Positions 7,962 through 15,277 of a stretch of DNA of 27,258 nt are shown here, one piece after another. Under the pieces are notes generated by a model, which worked only from the letters and a program-made list of their open reading frames with translations, did not search any database and was not told the DNA's origin. A program made the translations under genes and the position numbers. This DNA comes from Verrucomicrobia bacterium UBA1629 (lineage in GTDB: Bacteria > Verrucomicrobiota > Kiritimatiellia > RFP12 > UBA1067). Every line of letters starts with the position of its first letter. The stretch's first letter is position 1. Location: NCBI GenBank assembly GCA_002321305.1, contig DCMF01000124.1, positions 1-27,258 on the forward strand, written 5' to 3'.

Positions 7962-8957
7962 TCAGCCCGCCGCCTGCACGGCCGTCATCGCGACGGTGTT
8001 GACGATGTCGTCCGCCGAGCAGCCGCGCGAGAGGTCGTTGCACGGCTTGGCAAGCCCCTGCAAAACGGCGAAGCAGTTCGCGCCGCCGATGCGCTGCGTG
8101 AGCTTGTAGCCGATGTTGCCGGCCTGCAGGTCGGGGAAGACGAGCACGTTGGCGCGTCCGCCGACGGGACTGCCCTTCGCCTTCAGCGCCGCGACTTCGG
8201 GCACGAGCGCCGCGTCGAGCTGGAGCTCGCCGTCGAGCAGGAGGTCCGGCGCGAGCGCGTGCGCAAGCGCCGTCGCCTCGCGCACCTTGTCGACGAGCGC
8301 GTGCTGCGCGCTGCCCTTCGTCGAGAACGAGAGGAGCGCGACGCGCGGCTCGGCGATGCCGCAGAGCGTCCGCGCCGTCTCCGCCGCCGCGACGGCGATG
8401 TTCGCGAGCTCCTCGGCGTTCGGGCACGGGTTCACGACGCAGTCCGCAAAGACGAGAAGGCCGTCCTCGCCCAGTTCCCGGTTCGGGCACTCCATCAGGA
8501 AGCTGGACGAGACGAGCTTCATGCCCGGCTTCGTCCTGATGATCTGCAGCGCGGGGCGCAGCATGTCGCCCGTCGAGTGGACGGCGCCCGACACGAGGCC
8601 GTCCGCATCGCCCGCCTTGACCATCATGATGCCGAAGTACATCGGGTCGGCGACAAGCGCCGCCGCCTTCTCCGGCGTCACGCCCTTCGCCTTGCGCAGC
8701 TCGTGGAGCGCCTGCGCGTAGGCGGCCGCCCGCGCGTCCGTCGCCGGATCGACGAGCGCGACGCCCGCGAGCGCGACGCCCTTCTCCGCCGCGACGGCGC
8801 GGATCTTCGCGGGATCGCCGAGCAGAATCGGCTTCGCCAGCCCCTCTTTGACAATGCACGCGGCCGCCGCGACCGTGCGCGGCTCGTCGCCCTCCGGCAG
8901 GACGATCGTCTTCACGTTCGCCCGCGCCTTGTTCCGAATCGTCTCGATCAGATTCAT
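7962..8957 (-). CDS. pta: Phosphate acetyltransferase (PTA/PTB family)
   Basis: A 331-residue enzyme that exchanges CoA for phosphate on an acyl group (acetyl-CoA + Pi to acetyl-phosphate + CoA). The sequence follows the short, single-domain Pta type (as in Bacillus): TIVLPEGDEPRTV, DGLVSGAVHSTGDMLRPALQ, LLSFSTKGSA, DGELQLDAALVPEVA, VLVFPDLQAGNIGYKLTQR and CNDLSRGCSADDI. These phrases fit acetyl- rather than butyryl-transferases. The start is set at ATG 8957 because AAGGAG lies about ten bases upstream; an in-frame TTG at 8981 lies inside the buk end and is unlikely. The buk stop TAA merges with this ribosome site, so buk and pta form one operon. It is closed by a strong terminator. Confidence 0.95.
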   Translation of the reverse strand: MNLIETIRNKARANVKTIVLPEGDEPRTVAAAACIVKEGLAKPILLGDPAKIRAVAAEKGVALAGVALVDPATDARAAAYAQALHELRKAKGVTPEKAAALVADPMYFGIMMVKAGDADGLVSGAVHSTGDMLRPALQIIRTKPGMKLVSSSFLMECPNRELGEDGLLVFADCVVNPCPNAEELANIAVAAAETARTLCGIAEPRVALLSFSTKGSAQHALVDKVREATALAHALAPDLLLDGELQLDAALVPEVAALKAKGSPVGGRANVLVFPDLQAGNIGYKLTQRIGGANCFAVLQGLAKPCNDLSRGCSADDIVNTVAMTAVQAAG

Positions 8958-8970
8958 GTCTTCAATCTCC

Positions 8971-10077
8971 TTAAAGGTCAATGTCGCCGAAGCCGCCCCA
9001 GACGTCGCAGCTCACGTAGCGGTGCGGCGTCAGCTCGCCCTTCAGGACGCGCAGGGCGGGATAGGCCATCGCCTCCTGTTCCATCTCGCCCGGGTACGTC
9101 GCGATCGGGGCGATGAAGCCGCAGCGGCGGCGGATGCCCTCGGCGACATCGGGGAAGCGCAGCAGCCCGCCCGTGAGCAGGATCGCATCGACCTGGCCGC
9201 AGAGGACGGCGCCCATTTCGCCGATCATCTTGCAGACCTGGTAGATCATCGTCTGCCAGACGAGCGTCGCCTTGCGGTCGCCCGCATCGACCTTCGCGTG
9301 GATGAAGTCGGAGTTCGACGTGCCGAAGAGATCGACGAAGCCGCCCGCGCGCGAACAGCGCAGCCGCACGTCCGCGACGGAATGCGCCTCGATGTAGTCC
9401 AGCAGCTGCAGGGCGGGCACGGAGCCGATGCGCGTCGGCGTGAACGCGCCCTCGCCGTCCGCCCCCATGTTGCCGTCGACCATCCGCCCATGCTCGTGCG
9501 CGCCGACGGTGATGCCGCCGTCGATGTGCGCGACGATGAAGTTGCAGTCCTCGTAGCGGCGGCCCATCTTCTCCGCATGGTATTCGGCCACGGCCTTCTG
9601 GTTGAGGACGTGCGAATGCGGCGTGCGGTAGACGCCCTTGATGCCCGTCAGGCGCGCCAGCTCGCCGTACTCGTCGACGTTCGTCGGATTGAGCGTGTAG
9701 GCGGGCTTCCTGTATTCCTGCGCGAACTTCCAGGCGAGCATGACGCCGAGCTTGGCCGGATGCTCCGACCCGCCGACGCCCGCCACCGTGTCGTCGAAGA
9801 GCCTCTGGTCGATGACCGTGATGCCGCCCGGCTGCGTGTGCGCGCTGCCGCCGCGCCCGACGAAGGCGTCGATCGACGCGGGCGCGACGCCCTTCTCCTT
9901 CAGCAGCGAGACGATCAGGTCGTAGCGGAACGGCAGCTGGTCGTTGACGTGCGCGAACTTCAGGAGAACCGAAGCGTCGTGGAAGACGCTCTTCTCGAAC
10001 AGGGCCCGCTTGTCCTCAAACAGGCTCACCTTGGTCGATGTCGACCCCGGATTGATGACCAGAATTTTAAATGACAT
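8971..10077 (-). CDS. buk: Butyrate kinase-family acyl kinase (ASKHA fold)
   Basis: A 368-residue kinase that converts an acyl-phosphate and ADP to a carboxylic acid and ATP. Family signatures are LVINPGSTSTKVSLF at the N-terminus (nucleotide/phosphate loop), GRGG near residue 75, HALNQKA-like HSHVLNQKAVAEY, the second phosphate motif AHIDGGITVGAH, GEGAFTPTRIGSVP, and the adenosine-site AILLTGGLL with YPGEMEQEAMAYPALRVLKGE. One difference stands out: the second phosphate motif is usually HMGGGISVGAH, but here it is HIDGGITVGAH, with Asp186 in place of the first Gly. The partner gene pta is of acetyl type, so the true substrate may be acetyl- or a branched or longer acyl-phosphate. The leader contains nine consecutive A (complement of 10091-10099) just before AAAGGCG. 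Confidence 0.9.
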   Translation of the reverse strand: MSFKILVINPGSTSTKVSLFEDKRALFEKSVFHDASVLLKFAHVNDQLPFRYDLIVSLLKEKGVAPASIDAFVGRGGSAHTQPGGITVIDQRLFDDTVAGVGGSEHPAKLGVMLAWKFAQEYRKPAYTLNPTNVDEYGELARLTGIKGVYRTPHSHVLNQKAVAEYHAEKMGRRYEDCNFIVAHIDGGITVGAHEHGRMVDGNMGADGEGAFTPTRIGSVPALQLLDYIEAHSVADVRLRCSRAGGFVDLFGTSNSDFIHAKVDAGDRKATLVWQTMIYQVCKMIGEMGAVLCGQVDAILLTGGLLRFPDVAEGIRRRCGFIAPIATYPGEMEQEAMAYPALRVLKGELTPHRYVSCDVWGGFGDIDL

Positions 10078-10106
10078 GGCTTGATACGCCTTTTTTTTTC
10101 AATCGG

Positions 10107-10121
10107 GCGCATAGTATACCA
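10107..10121 (-). promoter_or_regulatory. Extended -10 promoter of buk-pta
   Basis: On the minus strand this reads TGG-TATACT-ATGCGC, with the -10 hexamer at 10118-10113. The expected start near 10106 gives a leader of about 29 bases containing the A9 tract and the buk ribosome site. Confidence 0.75.
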
Positions 10122-10189
10122 TTTTCCGTCCGTCTCCGTCGCGCGCCGACCCCGTCCGCGTCCGGCAGGCCCAAAGGGCGGAATGCCGT

Positions 10190-11083
10190 TCATGCCGACG
10201 CCCTGCGGCAGAGGAGCGCGATGCCGCACAGGATCAGGGCGAGCGCGAGGCCCTTCCGCCGCAGGTTCGTCTCGTGGAAGAAGAGCGCGCCCAGCACGAA
10301 CGTGATGGCGACCGAGAGGCGGCGCATGAGCGAGCAGACGGAAATCGGGACGTCGGGCAGGGACAGGCCCTGGAAGTAAAGCCAGTCCGCGCACGTCAGC
10401 AGCACGCCCACGAGCGGAATCGTCCACCGCCACGCGAAGGGATGCGGCGAGAGCGACGCCCGGAAGAGGCGCGCCCCCAGAAGGCACACGGCGTAGACGA
10501 GGACGAGTCCGCACTGGAAGACGAGCTGCGTCGCCTCGACCGGCGCGCGGGCGACCTGGAAGACGTACTTGTCGAAGAGCGCCGAGAGCGCCGAGAGGCA
10601 CATGCCGGCGACCGCGCACCAGACGGCGCGGTTGCGGAGGAAGTCGATGCCCTCGTGGCGGCCCGCCCAGGAGAAGACCCAGTAGCCGAGGAAGACGCAG
10701 AGCATCCCCGCCGCCTGCACGGCGGTCGGCACCTCGCCATAGAGGAACAGCGCCGCGAGAAAGACGAGCGCCGGCGCGGAGGCCCGGATCGGCGTCGCGA
10801 CCGTGATCGGCAGCGTCCGCAGACCGCAGAACGTGAAGATCCACGAGACGGCGACGACGGCCGACTTCGCGAGGCCGAGGCCGACCACGCGCGCATCCGC
10901 CGCCGCGACGGTCACGTCCAGCCGCCCCGACGCGGCGAGGCCGACGAGAAACGCCGCGCACCCGAAGCACGTCGAACAGAGAAGGACCGGCAGCACCGCG
11001 TTCGCGCGGACGCTCGCCTTCTTCGCGAGGTCGTACAGCGCGAGGAAGCACGCGCTCAGCAGAATCCAGACCGTCCAGACCAT
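10190..11083 (-). CDS. EamA/DMT-superfamily transporter
   Basis: A 297-residue, very hydrophobic protein of the drug/metabolite transporter superfamily. It has about ten predicted membrane helices in two tandem EamA-like halves (about residues 1-138 and 148-290). The end of the first half reads ITVATPIRASAPALVFLAALFLYGE and the end of the second reads SVCSLMRRLSVAITFVLGALFFHE, the duplicated pattern typical of the family. Such proteins export amino acids, nucleosides or other small metabolites; the substrate cannot be deduced. The ATG at 11083 lies six bases after the uvrC stop, so the gene is probably co-transcribed with tatA and uvrC. No convincing terminator is visible before the buk promoter. 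Confidence 0.85.
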   Translation of the reverse strand: MVWTVWILLSACFLALYDLAKKASVRANAVLPVLLCSTCFGCAAFLVGLAASGRLDVTVAAADARVVGLGLAKSAVVAVSWIFTFCGLRTLPITVATPIRASAPALVFLAALFLYGEVPTAVQAAGMLCVFLGYWVFSWAGRHEGIDFLRNRAVWCAVAGMCLSALSALFDKYVFQVARAPVEATQLVFQCGLVLVYAVCLLGARLFRASLSPHPFAWRWTIPLVGVLLTCADWLYFQGLSLPDVPISVCSLMRRLSVAITFVLGALFFHETNLRRKGLALALILCGIALLCRRASA

Positions 11084-11089
11084 ATTCGC

Positions 11090-12562
11090 CTAGCCCTTCT
11101 CCCCCGCCGCCGTCCGCGCCGTGCGAAGGACTTCGGCGGCGACCGCCGCGCTGACGCCCGCGACGGACGCGATCTCCTCGGCGGGCGCGCGCGCGATGCC
11201 GCGGATCGACCGGAACGCCCGGAGCAGCTTCACCTTCTTCGCCTCGCCGATCCCCGGCACCTCGTCCAGCGCCGACTCGCGGATCGTCCGCTCGCGCAGG
11301 CTGCGGTGGTAGGTGATGGCGAAGCGGTGCGCCTCGTCGCGGAGGCGCGTGATGACCATGAGCGCCTGCGAGTCGCGCGGCAGGAAGACGTTCGGCCGCC
11401 CGTCGTCCAGCACGACCTCCTCCTGGCGCTTGGCGAGGCCGACGGTCGGGATGTCCGTGATGCCGAGCTCGGCGAAGACGGCGCGCGCCGCCCGGAGCTG
11501 CGTCTCGCCGCCGTCGCAGATGTAGAGGTCGGCGCGCGGCGACGTCGCGAGCAGCGTCGAGTCGGGCCCGTAGCGGCGGCGCACGACCTCCGCCATCGCG
11601 CGCGGATCGTCCGCGCCCGCGAACGACCTGATCCTGAAATGCCGGTAGTAGCGCCCGTCGGGCAGCCCGTCGCGCGCGACGACGAGCGAGGCGACGTTGT
11701 GCGTGCCGAAGAGGTTCGAGATGTCGACGCACTCGATGATGCGCGGCGGCGCGGCGAGCCCCAGCGCGTCCGCAAGCTCCGCGAGGCCGCGTTTCGCCTC
11801 CTCCTCGCGCAGGTGCGGCGACCGGCGCACGAAATGGGCCTTCGTCATGTCCTTCAGGGCGAAGAGCGTGTCGCGCCAGCGCGCCGCCGCCTCGAAGTCG
11901 CCCTTCGCCGCCGCGCCCCTCATGCGCGCCTCGACCTCGCCCAGGACTTCGGGACGCTTCCCCTCCAGGAACGCGCACGCCTCCTCGAAGCGCGCCCGAT
12001 AGTCCTCCCGCGTCACCTGGCCGAGGCACGGCGCCGAGCAGTGGCGGATGACGTTCGCGAGGCAGTGGCGGTGCGCGGCCTCGTCGGGCGCGAGGCAGTC
12101 GCATTCGCGGATGCCGTAGCGCTTCTCGACGAAGTCCTTCGCGGCGCGGACGACGGGCGCGGACGGGAACGGTCCGAAGTAGCGCGCGCCGTCGTCGCGG
12201 ACGATCCGGCAGCATGCGAAGCGCGGCCAGTCCGCCGTCGGGTCGGCACGGAGCGCGAGGTAGCGCTTGTCGTCCCGCATGAGGATGTTGAAGCGCGGCT
12301 TGTACCTCTTGATGAGCGACGCCTCGGTCAGGAGCGACTCGGCCTCGTTCTTCACCGTCATGAACTCGAAGTCGTAGACCGTCTCGACCATCGAGCGCAC
12401 CTTCGGCGGATGCCGCGCGCCCGCGCGGAAGTACGAGGAGACGCGCCGGCGCAGGTTCTTCGCCTTGCCGACGTAGATGATGACGCCCCGGCGATCTCGC
12501 ATGAGATAGCAGCCGGGGCGGTCGGGAACGGACTTCAGCCGCTCTCGGACGAGTTCGGTCAG
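11090..12562 (-). CDS. uvrC: Excinuclease ABC subunit C, probable CTG start
   Basis: UvrC makes both incisions in UvrABC nucleotide excision repair. Domains in order: GIY-YIG nuclease (GCY 17-19 and YVG 30-32 with KAKNLRRRV); a cysteine cluster (CDC...HC...HCSAPC) fitting the UvrC iron-sulphur site; a UVR motif (GDFEAAARWRD) that contacts UvrB; the RNase H-like 3' endonuclease domain with ECVDISN, DGG and DEAHRF; and a C-terminal helix-hairpin-helix pair (VPGIGEAKKVKLL, VAGVSAAVAAEV). At about 490 residues it is shorter than the usual roughly 600, but no domain is missing. The first in-frame ATG (12502) would delete the GIY half of the active site. In-frame homology (ELVRERLKSVPDRPGCYLM) reaches a CTG at 12562, which overlaps the tatA TGA as CTGA and sits five bases after AAGGAG. 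Confidence 0.93.
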   Translation of the reverse strand: MTELVRERLKSVPDRPGCYLMRDRRGVIIYVGKAKNLRRRVSSYFRAGARHPPKVRSMVETVYDFEFMTVKNEAESLLTEASLIKRYKPRFNILMRDDKRYLALRADPTADWPRFACCRIVRDDGARYFGPFPSAPVVRAAKDFVEKRYGIRECDCLAPDEAAHRHCLANVIRHCSAPCLGQVTREDYRARFEEACAFLEGKRPEVLGEVEARMRGAAAKGDFEAAARWRDTLFALKDMTKAHFVRRSPHLREEEAKRGLAELADALGLAAPPRIIECVDISNLFGTHNVASLVVARDGLPDGRYYRHFRIRSFAGADDPRAMAEVVRRRYGPDSTLLATSPRADLYICDGGETQLRAARAVFAELGITDIPTVGLAKRQEEVVLDDGRPNVFLPRDSQALMVITRLRDEAHRFAITYHRSLRERTIRESALDEVPGIGEAKKVKLLRAFRSIRGIARAPAEEIASVAGVSAAVAAEVLRTARTAAGEKG

Positions 12563-12768
12563 ACGAGCTCCTTCGCGGGCTCGGCGGCCTTCTCGGCCGC
12601 TTCGGCGGCGTCGGCCTCGGCCAGCTCCTTCTCGCCTTCCTGAAGGCCCTTCTTGAACTCGCCTTTCGCCTTGCCGATCGAGCGCGCGAGCTCGGGGATC
12701 TTCTTCGCGCCGAACAGCACCGCGATGATCAGCACGCAGATGAGGATTTGCATCAAACCGGGTCTCAT
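12559..12768 (-). CDS. tatA: TatA/TatE-like twin-arginine translocase subunit
   Basis: A 69-residue protein with the TatA plan: one short N-terminal membrane helix (about residues 5-20, LMQILICVLIIAVLFGAKK), then the amphipathic helix (IPELARSIGKAKGEFKKGLQ) and a charged, disordered tail rich in Glu and Ala. It would oligomerise in the inner membrane to let folded Tat substrates pass. tatB and tatC are not in the window. The ATG at 12768 is supported by AAGGAG about ten bases upstream; an in-frame ATG at 12753 is the alternative. Its last codons contain the ribosome site of uvrC, and its TGA stop overlaps the proposed uvrC start. Confidence 0.9.
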   Translation of the reverse strand: MRPGLMQILICVLIIAVLFGAKKIPELARSIGKAKGEFKKGLQEGEKELAEADAAEAAEKAAEPAKELV

Positions 12769-12812
12769 GTCTTTTCTTCTCCTTGGTTTTCTTGACTTGT
12801 CAGAACGTTTGG

Positions 12813-12827
12813 ACGGATAGAATACCG
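12813..12827 (-). promoter_or_regulatory. Probable -10 promoter of tatA-uvrC-EamA unit
   Basis: On the minus strand this reads CGG-TATTCT-ATCCGT, with the -10 hexamer at 12824-12819. It is the weakest of the eight related sites: it lacks the TG and the exact GCGC. Its position and spacing, about 45 bases before the tatA ATG, match the others. Confidence 0.5.
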
Positions 12828-12873
12828 AATTTCGCGGCGGAAATCAAGCGGACGCCCGCCGTGCGCCCCCTCG

Positions 12874-15135
12874 TCAGTCGAGGACGCCCTTCGACGGGGT
12901 CTCCTTGTCGTCCCACCACGAGCCCTTCGTGAAGGACGCGCGCGCGATCGGCTTCGTCGTCAGCTGCTTGCCCTTCGCGCCCGCCGTGCGCACCTCCACG
13001 ACCGGCTTCTTCTCGGACTGGCCCGTCTCGCGGCTGACGCGCGCGACAGGATCCGTCGGACGGAAGAACTGCTGGTGGATCTTCTGCCCCTTCGCGGGCT
13101 TGTACTTCACGTACAGCGTCTCGCCGCACCCCTCCGTGAAGAGGATGATCTTCGACTTCGGCTTCTCCGGCGCGAGGCGGTATTCCTTGTTGCGGATGAG
13201 CCCGCCGAACGTGAACCGCTTGATGTAGCTGAACCCGTAGCCGCTCTCCTCGTAGATGCATGTGAACGTGCGCGTGTCGCGGTCCTTCTCCTGGTTGTAG
13301 CGGAGGATCGCCAGGAGGTTCTTGTCGACGAAGATCTTGTCCTCGGGCTGAACCTTCTTGAAGCGGCCGTCCTTCCAGACGAGGATCAGCTCGTCAAGCG
13401 ACGAGCACTTGAACACCTCGTCGCCGCCCCGAAGGCCCGAACCGACGTAGCCGTTCTCCCTGTCCCAGCGCACCGTCAGCTCCGACGCCGTGATCGCCCG
13501 CACGTCCACCTGCTTGAACGCGCCCTTCGCGATTTGCGTGCAGCGCGGATACCTCTTCGCGTATTCGCGGACGAGCCCCTTCAGGTACTTGACGACGAAC
13601 GCCCGGAGATGCGCGAGGTTGTCCTTGACCTCGCCCTCCTCCTTCTCGATCGCCTTGATCTCGTCGCGGTTCTTGTCGATGTCGAACTGGGAGATGCGGC
13701 GGATCGGGATCTTCAGCAGCCGCTCGACGTCCTCGTTCGTGACGTCGCGCCGCAGCTCGCCGCGGAACGGACGGAACCCCTCCTTCACCGTCGCGAGGAT
13801 GCCCTCCATCGTCTTCTCCTGCTCGATGCGCTTGTAGATGCGCTCCTCGATGAAGATGCGGTCGAGCGTCCGCGCGTGGAAGAGGTCGTCAAGCTCCGCG
13901 AGGCGGATCTCCTGCTCGCGCTTCGTGAGTTCCGTGAGGCGCTCGACGTTCTTCTTCAGGATCTCCGAGACGCGCATCAGCTTCGGACGCCCGCCGTCCA
14001 GCACGATCGGGCGCGACGTCAGCGACTTCTCGCAGTTCGTGAAGGCGTAGAGCGCGGTGATCGTCTTCTCCGGGTTCGCGCCGGCCTGCAGCTCCAGCTC
14101 GATGCGCACCGTCTCGGACGTGAGGTCGTTCAGGTGGCGGACGGGCACCTTCTTCTTCTTGATCGCGTCCTCGATGGACTCGGCGAGCGAGTCCGTCGTC
14201 TCGCCCCACGGCAGCTGCGTGATGACGAGGCGGTTCTTGTCCTGCGGCTCGATGACCGCGCGCACCTTCACCTTGCCGAGGCCGTCCTGGTAGTCGGAGA
14301 CGTCCATGACGCCGCCGAGCTGGAAGTCGGGGTAGACCGCGAACGGCTTCTTCTGGAGAATCGCGATCTCCGCCTCCAGCAGCTCGATGAAGTTGTGCGG
14401 CAGGATCGCCGTCGAGAGGCCGACCGCGATGCCGTCCGCGCCGAGCATCAGCAGCAGCGGGATCTTCGCGGGCAGGTAGACCGGCTCCTCCTTGCGTCCG
14501 TCGTAGTTCGGCACGAAGGTCGTCGTCTTCCTGTTGAAGACCTCCTTGCGCGCGAGGTCGGTGAGGCGGCATTCGATGTAGCGCGTCGCGGCGTGCGGCA
14601 TGCCGGTGTAGAGCGAGCCGTAGTTGCCCTGCCCGTCGATCAGGTAGCCGCGCCCCTCGCCCCAGAGCTTGTTCGCGAGGACGCAGATCGCGTCGCCGAT
14701 CGAGGCGTCGCCGTGCGGATGGTACTGCATCGCGTGGCCGACGATGTTCGCGACCTTCGTGTAGCGCCCGTCGTCCTTCTCCCAGAGGGAGTGCATGATG
14801 CGCCGCTGCACGGGCTTCAGGCCGTCCTCGACGGCGGGAATCGCACGCGAGCAGATGACGTAAGCCGAATACTGGCGGAAGTTGAAGTCGTAGAGCGCCT
14901 GCATCGGACCCGTGCCCGTCAGGCCGGCGGGGGGGAGGGTGGCTGGGGAGGTTTGGGAAGTTTGGGAAGTTTGGGATGTTTGGGAGGTTTGGGTGGTTGA
15001 GCCGCTGTCGGCCGTCCCCTGTCCGTTGTCCCTCTCCGCCTTGCCGGCGCCCCCATCGGGCTTCGCCGCGAACAGGTCGAGGTTGTCGAACAGGCTCGGC
15101 GGCTGGTTGTCGTTCGGTTTCTTCTTGTCTGCCAT
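12874..15135 (-). CDS. Type IIA topoisomerase subunit A (ParC/GyrA-like)
   Basis: A 753-residue DNA-breakage/rejoining subunit of a type IIA topoisomerase. The core starts at about residue 77 (PMQALYDFNFRQYSAYVICSRAIPAVEDGLKPVQRRI). It contains the winged-helix YHPHGDASIGDAI and the catalytic Tyr186 in AATRYIECRLT, followed by the tower and coiled-coil regions. The C-terminal part keeps beta-blade-like segments (DELILVWKDGRFKKV, IILFTEGCGETLYVKY), but I see no GyrA box. It is therefore closer to the topoisomerase IV/second-gyrase subunits of Bacteroidetes and chlamydiae. The first 75 residues are a low-complexity extension with a TSQ repeat. ATG 15135 is preferred; GTG 15159 in frame is possible. 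The ATPase partner (ParE/GyrB) is not in the window. Confidence 0.92.
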   Translation of the reverse strand: MADKKKPNDNQPPSLFDNLDLFAAKPDGGAGKAERDNGQGTADSGSTTQTSQTSQTSQTSQTSPATLPPAGLTGTGPMQALYDFNFRQYSAYVICSRAIPAVEDGLKPVQRRIMHSLWEKDDGRYTKVANIVGHAMQYHPHGDASIGDAICVLANKLWGEGRGYLIDGQGNYGSLYTGMPHAATRYIECRLTDLARKEVFNRKTTTFVPNYDGRKEEPVYLPAKIPLLLMLGADGIAVGLSTAILPHNFIELLEAEIAILQKKPFAVYPDFQLGGVMDVSDYQDGLGKVKVRAVIEPQDKNRLVITQLPWGETTDSLAESIEDAIKKKKVPVRHLNDLTSETVRIELELQAGANPEKTITALYAFTNCEKSLTSRPIVLDGGRPKLMRVSEILKKNVERLTELTKREQEIRLAELDDLFHARTLDRIFIEERIYKRIEQEKTMEGILATVKEGFRPFRGELRRDVTNEDVERLLKIPIRRISQFDIDKNRDEIKAIEKEEGEVKDNLAHLRAFVVKYLKGLVREYAKRYPRCTQIAKGAFKQVDVRAITASELTVRWDRENGYVGSGLRGGDEVFKCSSLDELILVWKDGRFKKVQPEDKIFVDKNLLAILRYNQEKDRDTRTFTCIYEESGYGFSYIKRFTFGGLIRNKEYRLAPEKPKSKIILFTEGCGETLYVKYKPAKGQKIHQQFFRPTDPVARVSRETGQSEKKPVVEVRTAGAKGKQLTTKPIARASFTKGSWWDDKETPSKGVLD
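14952..14996. repeat. Five tandem 9-bp units inside topoisomerase gene
   Basis: The plus strand reads TTTGGGAAG twice, then TTTGGGATG, TTTGGGAGG and TTTGGGTGG. On the coding strand these give a Thr-Ser-Gln repeat at about residues 47-63. Units of nine bases can be gained or lost without breaking the frame. A degenerate further unit lies at 14942-14951. Confidence 0.9.
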
Positions 15136-15200
15136 GGTGAAATCGTCTTTCAAATGCACGCCTTCGGGTCAACGGGCGGATGTCCGCCCCCGAAAGTCGG

Positions 15201-15215
15201 GCGCACATTATACCA
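15201..15215 (-). promoter_or_regulatory. Extended -10 promoter of topoisomerase gene
   Basis: On the minus strand this reads TGG-TATAAT-GTGCGC, with the -10 hexamer at 15212-15207. The expected start near 15200 lies about 65 bases before the ATG at 15135 and about 41 bases before the in-frame GTG at 15159. Confidence 0.8.
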
Positions 15216-15277
15216 AATTCCGGGCGACGTCCGGCACACGCCTGCGCAGACGCCGCCAGCGACCGTCCCCTGCGCCG

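Noticed and set aside
4456..8109. A 1217-codon plus-strand open frame opposite ppdK
   Set aside because: It is an antisense shadow caused by high GC at codon position 3: composition is Arg/Ala/Leu-rich with no domains, while the minus strand encodes a complete pyruvate phosphate dikinase.
5194..8859. A long minus-strand frame that extends ppdK far upstream
   Set aside because: The part before 7836 is a shadow of pta. The terminator, promoter and family N-terminus all place the ppdK start at 7836.
10091..10099. T9/A9 tract as a terminator for a plus-strand transcript
   Set aside because: No stem precedes it on the plus strand and no plus-strand gene lies upstream. It forms part of the buk leader.
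10119..10189. Possible terminator after the EamA transporter gene
   Set aside because: Only a four-base-pair GCCC-TTT-GGGC stem is visible and no T-run follows it, so no terminator is called.
11090..12502. uvrC starting at ATG 12502
   Set aside because: It would cut off the GIY half of the catalytic motif, while in-frame UvrC homology continues upstream.
10274..12643. A 789-codon plus-strand frame
   Set aside because: Antisense to the EamA transporter and uvrC, with no recognisable features and typical shadow composition.
12825..12873. Possible terminator after the topoisomerase gene
   Set aside because: A six-base-pair CGGCGG/CCGCCG stem can form, but no T-tract follows, so I cannot support a terminator.
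14942..14996. Short regular repeats as a CRISPR-like array
   Set aside because: Units are nine bases with no spacers and lie inside a coding frame; this is a simple tandem repeat.
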